DNA of 64,000 nt. It comes from Phytophthora hibernalis (taxonomy: Eukaryota; Oomycota; Peronosporomycetes; Peronosporales; Peronosporaceae). The translations under genes and the position numbers were made by a program. The DNA is taken from the NCBI GenBank assembly GCA_012656075.1, contig JAAKBF010000087.1:1-64000 (forward strand). Direction: 5' to 3'. Below, piece by piece: positions 31,036-41,400 of this stretch (the first letter of the stretch is position 1; every line of letters starts with the position of its first letter). Below the pieces are notes generated by a model. The model ran no database searches. It was not told the DNA's origin and saw only the letters and a list, made by a program, of their open reading frames with translations.

Positions 31036-32898
31036 TCAAAACGATTGCTGCAGTCGGCCTGTCCTCTGGATTTGGCTCCAAACACTGCTCTTTGATTGCC
31101 TCGAGCTGACGTGGAAGACTTGGCACAGCCGCTGTTCGTATAAGATACCCCACCCCCAAATATCCACTTCGACCGAATGTTCAGACGCAATCTCCGGAGC
31201 GTGCGACTCTGGGTTTAAGTGCGGTGCTGGACCAGCCGGAGCAAAAGAACCGTCGTCGAAGTCGATGAGAAACCACTCGTCACGACCGTTTCGATACTTC
31301 AGCACGTTATCCCACCGAAGATCGCGATGCATTAGCTTGAGATGGTGCATCGCGACCAGCGCAGTGAGGATATTCCGCAACGCCGCCACAAGTTGCGCAG
31401 CATCCGAGGGGTGTTATCATACCAACGGGTTCCAACTCAACACGCCTCTTCTTGATATGCGTCCTGACCAAGTTCACCACGTTGGGCACCGCGTTCTTCT
31501 TCATTTTACCGTGAAAGGACTTCAAGTTGGCTATGATGCGCTTGCTATCCATATCTGGCGGGTACACCTTCACCACACCATTTCCGCAAAGAAAGCTTCA
31601 CACCGTTGGGTCGGACAGTGGTGGCGCATTCAGGGAAAGTAAATGGCTGTATCAACTCGACCACTGGCCGGAAGAGTGTTGACAAGTTCAACAATGCCAG
31701 AAAACGAAAACCGGCCATCACGCACACTCAAATCGTATCGCTTGATCTCTTCAACTTTCGCGCCAAGTGGTTTCTCCTTGGTGGCATCTTTTGAAGCGTT
31801 ACCAAGCACACTTGGAACCCAGTGGCAGCGTATCCAAATACGTAAGGCGCAGCATCATATCTCCACTCAAGTTTAGAGTGTAATTCCTGCAATGGAATCT
31901 CCATAGGTCCATTGGGCTTCTCTTCCCCACGAAACACGCACACGTTTTGCTTGGCGTAATAGAAGCAGAAATCGGGACGGCAGAGGTTTGTTGATGTCGA
32001 ATGATTTGTGTTGCGGCTAAAGTTTCCTCTCGTAACATCAACAAGCACGGAGGTAATGAGGCAATGCCAAAGGCCATGAAACGCATCTTCGGACGAATTA
32101 CCCAACAGCCCCAAGCTCGGGTCCATGACATTCGCAGTAATACGAGATGTGTCCAGTGAGACAACGTCTTTGACAGCAAAGAGCTTCTTCACCAACTCGG
32201 TACATCGTCCTTGCTTGTCATTCACAAATATGATGCCCAGGTTCTCCTGCGTTATGGGGATTTTCACACGAAGTTCGCGTTCCAGATGGCGTTGCAACGC
32301 TTCGCGACCTGATGGTAAGATATCCACTTGTTCCTCGGCTATAGACTTCATCCAGATATCTGGGGCTTCCGGCACTTTCTGTTTCTTCGTGTCTCTGTCA
32401 TATTTATCTTGAACGGCTTCCTGTGCTCCTAGATTTTGAAAATCTTGCCCACGAAGTCGCTTTGGCTCCTTGCATTCTAACGCGCATTGAATGCTCCACC
32501 TGTTGCAACGATACTTGACTGTTCGAGCCAACATCCCCACTCGGAAGCTTTACTAGCACATGCACAGGTCCCTTTCCAGCTGCTGCTTCTTCTTCACTCA
32601 CAACGCCCAGTTGACTACTAGCCAGCCCTACGACTCGTAACGTAGCGTCCGAAAACCTCAGATCTGTCCGACCACTTGTGACCCTCACACCGTCCAGCGC
32701 CTCAAGCTGCGTCAGCCACACGCCGCTATCCCTTTTCGCCAGAGAGAGCCACAACTCGTCAGGATCGCACTCTATCTTCTTCGGCTTGACCTTCTTGATC
32801 GCCTCCTTCAACGCGAGCACGTCCTTGGCGTCGTCAATCTCCACACCGAACACGCTATCCGCACCATCGATCATACAAGACAGCCTTACATGTACCAT
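31036..32898 (-). pseudogene. Crinkler (CRN) effector gene with kinase-like C-terminus, broken
   Basis: The start is the ATG at 32898 (MVHVRLSCMIDGADSVFGVE). The domain continues with LWLSLAKRD, a degenerate LxLFLAK, then VWLTQLEALDGV and VHVLVKL, the usual end of the CRN header. A middle region of about 270 residues follows in another frame. A protein-kinase-like region is split over further frames: LKLMHRDLRWDNVLKY is the catalytic loop (HRDxxxxN), FLIDFDDG the metal-binding loop, and EVDIWGWG the helix-F Asp/Trp. CRNs with kinase-like D2 domains are known in Phytophthora (CRN8 type). At least three frame breaks are present; some lie in homopolymers, so whether the gene is truly dead is open. 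The signal peptide is weak or absent. Confidence 0.75.
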
Positions 32899-33200
32899 CT
32901 TTCCTGATCTCGGCAGATTCTCGAATGGAAAAAGACAGGAAACATTTCCTATCGCACCTAATCGGAAATTAAGGGTGATGCTGCGAATTCGGGCAAAACA
33001 ACACAATACAATTTCCTAGTTATATCCTGGGAATCGGCGCAGAAGCAACTCACCAGCTTGTTATAATATTAATACATGTAGGCGGAGCAGCTCCGCTGCA
33101 GATTAACTAGTCCATGATTGGTTAAATTTTCAATTTTCAACCAATCGTGGCGCAACGGCCGTAGCCCAACAGTTTTTGACACACAAAGCCATTTGCAGTC

Positions 33201-34941
33201 ATGGCCACGCACGTCGCCAAGAAGATGAAGCTGGAGCACGAGTCCATCGAGTCCAGCGTCGATTTGGATGCAGCCATGGAACAGGAGGACCCAAACGCCA
33301 CTGAAGACGAGGACGACAGCAGCACATCAGCCATTGCCCAGTTCCAGAGCGAAGATGTGAGTGCAGCATTGTGCACAAGTCCAATAATGACTCTAATTGT
33401 GTTGTGTTTTGTGCATTCAATAGGGCACCAATGTGGGTCCGCAACTGGAGATCCCCACGAGCTCCAACGTGCGGCAGATGGAGGAGCTGGTGAACGAGCT
33501 GCTGCAGAACGGCAAGAACCGCGTGCCGTACTCGCTGTTTATTGGCGAGACGGAGGTGACGACGTCGCTCAAGGCGACGGTGGAGGAGCTGGTGAGTAGC
33601 TGCTGGTGTTTTCCTTTTTGAAGCAAGTTGCTGACTTTTTGATGCTTTTTGGTGATAGAAACTGTCGACGGAGACGGCGTTGACCATCACGTTCCAGCCT
33701 CTGGCAGCGTTCCGTGTGCGTCCGGTGACGCGCTGCAGTGACACACTGCAGGGACACTCGGAGGCCATTTTGCACGTGAGTTTCAGCCCTGACGGAAAGA
33801 GACTGGCGAGCGGAGGAGGCGACGCTACCGTTCGCTTCTGGGACACGAACACTTGCATGCCCAAGCACACGGGGCGGGGACACAAGAACCACGTGCTCTG
33901 TACGGCGTGGTCGCCCGATGGCGCGCGCTTTGCGTCGGCAGACCGCAACGGAGAGATTCGTCTGTGGGACCCGTTGACAGGTAAACAGACCGGCCAGCCC
34001 ATGAAGGGCCACAAGCAGTGGGTGAACTCGCTGACGTGGGAACCCATGCACCGCAATGCCACGTGTGAGCGCTTTGCGAGCTCTTCCAAGGACGGATCGA
34101 TCAAGGTGTGGAACGCTCGCACTGGGCGATCCATCGCCTCGCTGTCGGGCCACACGGACTCGGTGGAGTGCATTAAGTGGGGCGGTGAAGGTCTGATGTA
34201 CAGTGCGTCGCGTGACCGTACCATCAAGGTGTGGTCGATGGAGGGTGAGCACGTGGGCAAGCTCGTGCGTACGCTGATCGGACACGGCCACCGTATCAAC
34301 ACGCTGGCGCTGAATGTCGACTACGTTTGTCGCTCGGGACCGTTCAGTCACAACACCAAGAGCTTCGCGTCGCGTGAGGAGATGCAGGAGGCGGCTTTGA
34401 AGCGGTATCAGGAGGTGCGAAAGGGCCAACCGGAGCGTTTGGTGTCCGGCTCGGACGACTTCACGCTGTTCTTGTGGGAGCCCGCGGAGAACAAGAAGCC
34501 GCTGGCGCGTCTCACAGGTCACCAACAGCCCGTGAACCACCTGAGCTTCTCGCCGGATGGAAGGTACTTCGCGAGCGCGAGTTTCGATAAGAAGGTGAAG
34601 ATTTGGAACGGTCAGAATGGCAAGTTCATCGCCACGCTCAACGGCCACGTCGGCGCAGTGTACCAGGTGTGCTGGTCCAGCGACGCGCGTCTGATCGTGA
34701 CGGCCAGCAAGGACTCGACCGTGAAGGTGTGGGAGCTCAGTGCCCCGAAGAACGCCAAAACGACACTGTCAGGTCACGCTGATGAGGTGTACGCTCTGGA
34801 CTGGAGTCCTAATGGCGACATGGTGGCATCGGGCAGCAAGGACCGCACCATCAAGATGTACGTGCTTTGTTTCTCTACTGCTGACGTACTTGACCAGTCA
34901 CTAATTCTCTACTGTTTGCATCTCGCAGCTGGAAGCACTAA
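33201..34941 (+). CDS. NLE1: Notchless / Rsa4 WD-repeat ribosome-assembly factor
   Basis: Four exons, 33201-33356, 33424-33591, 33659-34857 and 34929-34941, splice in phase to a 511-residue protein. The last intron restores KIWKH and the stop. An acidic N-terminus leads into the NLE domain (VRQMEELVNELLQNGKNRVP, then YSLFIGETEV), followed by eight WD40 blades (for example LHVSFSPDGKRLASGGGD, TIKVWSMEG). The insertion KSFASREEMQEAALKRYQEV between blades is typical of Notchless. The NLE domain binds the Midas domain of the AAA+ ATPase Rea1, and pulling it off drives pre-60S maturation in the nucleus. No frame damage is seen. Confidence 0.96.
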
Positions 34942-35181
34942 TCTCGAATTTGAATAGACCTCGGAAGTTCACAACCATAACGTTACTTTTCACTGAAAGT
35001 TTTCTGGCAAGAATATATTTCAAGCCTTTAAATTTCGTAAATAATGAGATGGTATCGGTATACCGGTACCGGTACTGTACTCTCCCGCCATTCCCGCCAC
35101 CCCCACGCTTCATTCCGCATTAGCGCGGCCAACACAGACCATCACTCCTTGCGTCCCTGTCCCAGTTGCCTCCCTGTAGCC

Positions 35182-35716
35182 ATGAAGCGTGGTCGCGACG
35201 AGAGCTTCCTGGAAGACTGCGACGTCCTGATGATGACGCCCCCTCCGTCGACGCTCTGGGCCTCCATGTCGCCCTGGAAGCCGCCGCACGCGTCCGCCAA
35301 GCGCTGCCGAGACCGCTCCGTGCCCGTCGGTGCGTTTTTACTGTTTAAAACTCGAGTTTCAACGCGAAAAGTCACTGATTTATCGTGTTTTTACTGTTTT
35401 TACAGACGCCATGAACCGCATGATGTCGGCCGCCGTCACGAACGCGCGCATCAAGCGCCACAGCGCCATCGGGAAGCTGTTTAAGGAGGCGCCGCTGGCC
35501 TGCTGCGCCGTGTGCGAGAGCTCTGGAAAGCCGGTGAAGCACCAGCTGCCGCCCAGCCAGCTGCACAGGTGCTCGCACTGCGAGAGGAGCATGGGCGACT
35601 GCTGCAGACGCGAGTGCGACGCGTGCTGCGGCGTCTTCTGCTCGCTGTGCTCGACGCTCAACTGCGACGAGCAGCTGGACCGCGTCTTCTGTCTGTCGTG
35701 CAACCAGGAGCGGTAA
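35182..35716 (+). CDS. Siva-like zinc-binding protein
   Basis: Two exons (35182-35329 and 35406-35716) give 152 residues. The N-terminal half is polar (MKRGRDESFLEDCDVLMMTP). The C-terminal half is a Cys-rich module: CAVC, CSHCERSMGDCC, CDACCGVFCSLCSTLNC, FCLSCNQER. The spacing matches the C-terminal double zinc region of Siva, including the CERxxCxxC core and the closing LCxSC. In animals Siva binds TNF-receptor-family tails and p53-pathway proteins; neither role can be assumed here. The intron donor GTGCGT and the acceptor TTTTTACAG are clear. Good open frame, no damage. Confidence 0.75.
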
Positions 35717-35831
35717 ATACTGAGCTACAGGCCTGGAAACTGCGGTGCGAGGAGGTTTTTCTAATTAGTAATTCTAAAGTGCATGTTTCTAGTTGGTTGT
35801 TTCATGTGGCAGCGGAGGGAGGTGGCTGGGT

Positions 35832-37291
35832 CTAACTGAACATGGTAGTGTTTGCTGCATCGTACAGGAAGCTGTGCACGATTGCGTAGGTTGCTGCGGG
35901 CTCGTCGTGAGGAACCATCTACAGATACGAGAGGTTAGTTGGAGATGTGGAGTATTGGAGACAGGGGCACGTACGTGGCCTGCGTTGTAGACTTTCATGA
36001 AACTGAGGCCGTGCGAGGTGCGGATGCGACCGATGCCGCGTCCCTCGAAGCTTTGCTCGTTGAAGGAGGCGGAAGAGAAATCTGCTTGGTGTTTCCAGAC
36101 GAGGTCGCGTGTCCAGGAGTCCTGTGTCATCCAGTTGACGACGGTGTCAGCGTCCCCGCCGTAGACCAACACACGAACGCCCTGATCGAGAACCTGAGCG
36201 ACGTTCGACTCGCTCTCCTCGAGTCTGTCCATTGGTGCCAATTGTTGATCCGCTTTTAGCGAACACAACTTCCACTCGTGAGAGGTTTCGCCGAAGTAAG
36301 CACTTACACGTGGGCTGTTGACGAGATTTTGAAGACGTTCGAAGCGGTAGCACAGCTGAAGAGCATCGTCCAGGTGACACTCGCGGCGCATGTCGTACAC
36401 GTTTCGTCCACGTTCCCAAACGGAAGAAGAAACAGCTACATCAAAGTCAGAAAGCAGCTGCAGTGCCTCCCCGCAATCAGGACCAATGCGATCATCAACG
36501 GAATGGCGCAAGTTATCTACTTGTGATTGCCTTCTGCAATTCGCAATAGACGACTTGAAGCGATCAAGAGTGTTCTGAAGCTGCTCCTCGTTCGACCCCA
36601 GAAAATCGTAGCCGTACTCGTTGGATTTCAAGAAAGGGATCACCGACTCGACCCAGGCACTTGTCGACACAACTCCGTTGCCGATACCAATTCCTTTCAG
36701 CTTTGGAAGTAAGCCGTCATTCTCTAACATTCTCACTGCCAAGTCTGGAACGTAGTGTCCTGCGTAGCTCTCCCCGAAGATGTAAAAGTCATTGGCTTTC
36801 AGCTCTTGGTGCTGTTGATAAAATTGGTGGAGAAACCCGACCATATCTTCTGTTGCCCCACCAAGTGACCAAGGCTGCCTGAATCCATTCATACCGTCGC
36901 TGTACCCCGTGCCTCTGGGCTGGTCGAGGTAGATAACATGCGCGAGCCCAGTCCACGAGTATGGATTGAATGAAAGCGTGTCTGCCTCGTCGTCGAATGA
37001 GCAAGGGCCATTTTCAAACAGCAATGCGACCAAGCCAGAGCATCCAGGACCACCCGAGAGCCACAACATTACGGGAATGTCATATCGTTTGGAGGACGAT
37101 TCGTAGAACACGTAGTAGAGACCATTGAGGGTCCCAGTCTCCTTGGCGAGATTTTCCCCACACAACGACACGGATGACGGATACTCGTTGACAAGGTCGT
37201 TGGCTTGGGCGAACAAGTGCTCTCCATCTGAAAACACACAACATCTCGCTATCAGTGCCAGGACGAGCAACCACCAAGCGCGGATCTGCAT
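35832..37291 (-). CDS. Serine carboxypeptidase (S10), secreted or vacuolar
   Basis: Exon 1 runs 37291-35975 and exon 2 35918-35832. The intron (GTACGT..TGTAG) restores GHMVPHDEPAATYAIVHSFL and a stop. A signal peptide, MQIRAWWLLVLALIARCCVF, decides the start at 37291; an ATG 11 codons earlier is less likely. Catalytic residues are Ser in FIFGESYAGHYVPDLA, Asp in YGGDADTVVNW and His in YNAGHMVP. The oxyanion motif is LSGGPGCSG. The predicted precursor is 467 residues, as usual for the family. S10 enzymes remove C-terminal residues at acid pH in vacuoles or outside the cell. Confidence 0.95.
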
Positions 37292-37389
37292 CGCAAAATG
37301 GATCGAGCGAACTTGACGAGTCACATGCGACCTTTGCTGAAGATTGCGATCGAATGAACGGTTATGCTGATCATTGATCAGTGATCAAA

Positions 37390-38344
37390 TCAAAAGTAGA
37401 TCGACTCCATGATTGAGCTGAGAGGGTCGTGAGAGGGGATGAAGACTTCTTCAGTAGGTGGGGCATCTTCGAGGTCTTCCAGCTGCACTTGCTCAGGCGA
37501 CAAAAACCTGGTTTCCAGGAAGGAGCTGTTTCGTGCTTCTTCAGTCGTTGGGAATGTGGTTGGCGGAAGCTGCGCCGGTGTCTACCAGCAAATACACTTA
37601 GTATTCTCCCCAGGATTACAAGCAAACACAACCTGAATGACAGCGTCACCTCATCCCCGTACTCTGAACCAGCGCCGATGGCGCCGGATGTCGACTTAGT
37701 AGTTCGTGGTAAGCTTCGGATTTCGTGCTGGGCAAACTTGTTTTCAGGAAATGAAGCGGTATCGAATTGTGGCGTCTCACTACCAGCGCATTCATCCTTT
37801 GCTTTGCCCTGCGACCAGGTTCCGTTGAAACTGAATCGATCCAACGATCCCACCGAGCTCTTCTGCAATTTGTAAGATGACGCTCGCTTGGTCTTCTTTC
37901 GTTGCTGCTCGGTTTGCTCTCCTTCATACGAACGCTTCCCTCTTGGTCGGTTCTCGTTCTTACGACCCGTAGCTCTAACCTTATTGCCGTGACCACTGTT
38001 CGTCTTGGATTCAACAGCGACTGGTCTTAGCTTCTTGCTTGCTGTTGTTGTCTTCTTGTAGTGCTCCGACGGCAATCCAGCCACCAGCGATGCTGAAGAC
38101 TTGAGTTTATCTTGAGCCTTAAATGCCGGCGGATAACGCGGAGGCTTCGTCTCTGTAGGCTGGTGGTGCTTGACTTGCTGAAGGAAGCTGTCCATCCGCT
38201 GCTGCTTGGCATTCGTCTGGTGGTTTGTCAGTGTCTTGATGTACCGAAGGATTCTGCTATCCCCGAGCTCTCATTAGGAACCCCTTTCTGTCCACTCGGA
38301 GCTTCAAAGCTACGCTGCATCATCGTGTTCTGCTGCCAACTCAT
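37390..38344 (-). CDS. Hypothetical disordered basic protein
   Basis: Not recognised. Exon 1 (to 37650) contains MDSFLQQVKHHQPTETKPPR and a Lys/Arg/Ser-rich stretch (RKNENRPRGKRSYEGEQTEQ, QQRKKTKRASSYKLQ) that could be a nuclear signal. The intron (GTGACG at 37649, TAG ending 37582) leads to a 63-residue acidic end (EQVQLEDLEDAPPTEEVFIP). The start is either the ATG at 38195 (245 residues) or, with one frame correction near 38250, the ATG at 38344 (MSWQQNTMMQRSFEAPSGQK). The gene lies between the carboxypeptidase and RME-8 on the same strand. Confidence 0.6.
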
Positions 38345-38455
38345 GCCTTGCTACTTGCTGCAATGCGGAATAAATGCAGAGTGATGGTCAGCTTCAACTT
38401 GCAGTTTTTATTAAAATTTAGGTGATCGTAACCCGCGTTATGTACTTCGAAGTAT

Positions 38456-41400
38456 TTATCTGTTGAACCATCTCTTCTTCTTCGACTTGTTCCGACTGTA
38501 GACCATAGCGGCTCGGCGGCCTCGTCGAGAAATCGTGAGCGATGTCAGCGCTGAACTGGGTGCTGCAGAGCTTGGTGGCTTCCAGGAATCCAGCAGGGAA
38601 TAGCGCCGCTCGGAGTTTATGGCACTCGTTCCACTTTGTCGGCTCACTTCCGACGGGATTTCATTTCCAATTGGGGGCGGTCGGCGACTTGATGGCGCTT
38701 GCGAGTTGGCGTTGATGCTACTCATGGGGATGTTACCTGCAGCAGCAACGGCCAAACCGTTGATTGCCTTCACGTCTACGTCGCTGGGATTCAAAGGCAC
38801 ACTCCCACGACGCAGTTTGGTAGCGAAAAAGTCTTCTTCGTCATCGTTCTCGACGTACTGCGCCGCCTTCTTCGAGTGGTACTGAGAGTCGATCGGCTCG
38901 TATTGAGCTCCTAGCGTCGAGTAGCGTACCGATGTGGGCGACGGCAATGGCGAATCACCTGCGTCTTCTCCCTTGTATCGGAAGCTTCGCGGCGCAACAG
39001 CATTCCCCACCTCTATATCACCATCGGTGAAGTTGATGCTCTTTGGAGGGGCCTGTATAAACGTGCCATCGATGTCGATTTCGCGATCAACAGGTATGCT
39101 TTTGACGTCGACACGGATGGAAGGCTCGCGCTCGCCGTCAACATCAAAGCTTCGAGTGCTGTCAACATCTGGCGCTGATCTTGCTCCATCCACGTCGAAG
39201 CTTTGCGTGCTTAAGACGTTCGGGTCCGCAGACGTCACTGGTGGCTTCGTTTCCGATTGTCCAGTTTTATTTGAGCGGACGAAAGATGGTCTGCTTTCCA
39301 GTGTAAAGTTGTGCCACCGACCCATGAAACTGCGTGAAATCTGTTTCATGTGCGTGTCTTTGGCTCCTCAGCATGAATAATGCGCAGTACACGATTCACA
39401 TTCGAAAGGAGTGAAGCCTCGATCTGCTCTTTGTTTTCCACCAATCCTTCCAGGAACGCTAGCATTTGAGGATAGTATTTGAGGTCTTTCAGCCAGAACT
39501 CTGGGTCATCCTTCGTCTCGCTTTCTGTAAGTGCGGTATTGCGTGCCTCCAGCACCCGCCGAAGAACTTTCAACAGCGACGCAATATCTGGGTGCTGCAT
39601 AGTAATTCGACAAATGAGCAGCTCCGCAAATTCTCTTGAAACGATCTCGGGAAACTGCACCAACCGCCGGGCAACGCGTAAAATACAACGGTACGGGAAG
39701 CTTGTGATCAAGTTTTGGTTACAATAACGCAGAAGCTTCACGATCTGCTCTGGCATGCGATTGTTGGCAATACTTTCATCAATATCAAGTGATGACCGCA
39801 AGATATGCGTTATCGCCATGGTATACTTGTCTATCTGATCCACCGTCTTCTTGAGATTGTCTGGAGGATTATGAAGATCAAGGCGCATTAGAAGGTCGAG
39901 CTCAGTTCTCCACGTTTGGAAAAGCAACTCCAAATTGTAGGCTGGGTTAGTGAGCTTTTCTGGATCTGGCCGGGACAAGAAGCGATCGATGTAGAGACCA
40001 GCAACAAAATTCTTTGGGAACGGGATGCAGTCAGTTTCATCGTCCAGCAGAACGGAGTCTCGCTTCGCTACAGACCGCTCGATCCGATTCCGGCAAATAA
40101 TTGCGTCAAGGAGCTTGCGAACTTCTGTACGTCTGTGAGAATTCCAGATCAAGTCGCTCTTGTCGTGGTTATCATCGAAGAACCGTGACGCCTGGTGTGG
40201 GTCTAAGTGGATTTGGTACACAATTGGGTACGGAAGGAATCGACAAAGCCCACTGTACATCTTCTCTCGCAGCGCCAAGTCTTTCATCAGCAACGCGTAC
40301 AGAACTTCAAACGCAGGTGCCCGCAGCGCTTCTGCTCGTAGAAAGTGCTCGTGAAGAACGTGCTGTCTCGATTGAAGAGCAATGCCCAATATCTCCACCC
40401 AGAGCCCGCTTATTTGTACATACTCGGCAACAACTAGGCACGTATCACACAGCTCTGCCAAGCAGGACAGCGAATAGAATGCTTGCTCGTATCCAAGATG
40501 GTCTGTGATTACCTGAAGGCACCACGTGAACTGGCAAAAAGGTGCCAACATTCGCTCTAGGTTGCACTCGAATCCACAAATTTTGTTTAAGATCAGTAGT
40601 GCTAGCTCTTGGCGGTTTAAATAATCCACATTTCCAAATTCAGCTTCCATCGCTGGCGGTACGACGTCAGCTTCAGCTTTCGCTTTAAATCCATACGTTG
40701 ACAACGATCGCCGAGATGATATTGATACAGCCTTCGATTTGTCATCGCCATCGAATGGCAGTAGATATCTGCCTAGCGTTGCGACCGATATTGAAGCGTT
40801 AACAGGATCCACATCATCAATATGCTGCTCAAGGCACTCCACGATTGTGGGCCTGAAAGCTGGCAAATCGCAAAGAAAGCTTAAGCAATCCAAAGCAGGA
40901 AGCGTGTCCGAATAAATACCAAGTTTAGGGTCTCTGTTCTCGTTCAAAAACAAGAACAAGGCTGCTACAAAGTCAACGGCTGTGGTCGGGTACAGCATGT
41001 CCTCGGTAATTGCTTGAGGGTCCTCCTCCGACTTCTCGAGCAATATCAGAAGGTAGATTCCTCCAACAAATGGCTCAGTACTTAAGCAATCATACATGTG
41101 GTTTGCAGCGCTTTCCAGAAACGACAATCCATCACCATTGGGGTCGGTGCAAAATTCCTCCGTAAGTTGTGAAAGTTCAGCTCTTGTGCTTTCGTTCCAA
41201 ATACACGTGGGCTCGCGTATATCCGACAGCAGAATGGTACAAAAATCGTGTCCTTTGGGCTTTTCAAGACAGTCTAAGAAATCCATTGGAAGCAGATTTG
41301 CCAAGGCATCAAGCCCAGCCGAACGGCTATTTCCATCCGGACCCAGAGCAAGAGATCGGAGCGCACCAAAAGCACTCTCTAGCATGTCACGCTCTTGTTT

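Noticed and set aside
33199..34648. Two long minus-strand frames (367 and 359 codons)
   Set aside because: They are antisense shadows of the GC-rich Notchless gene, with no family motif.
38456..39349. Separate gene for the 297-codon frame
   Set aside because: It overlaps the RME-8 stop by four bases and a single base in an A run joins the frames.
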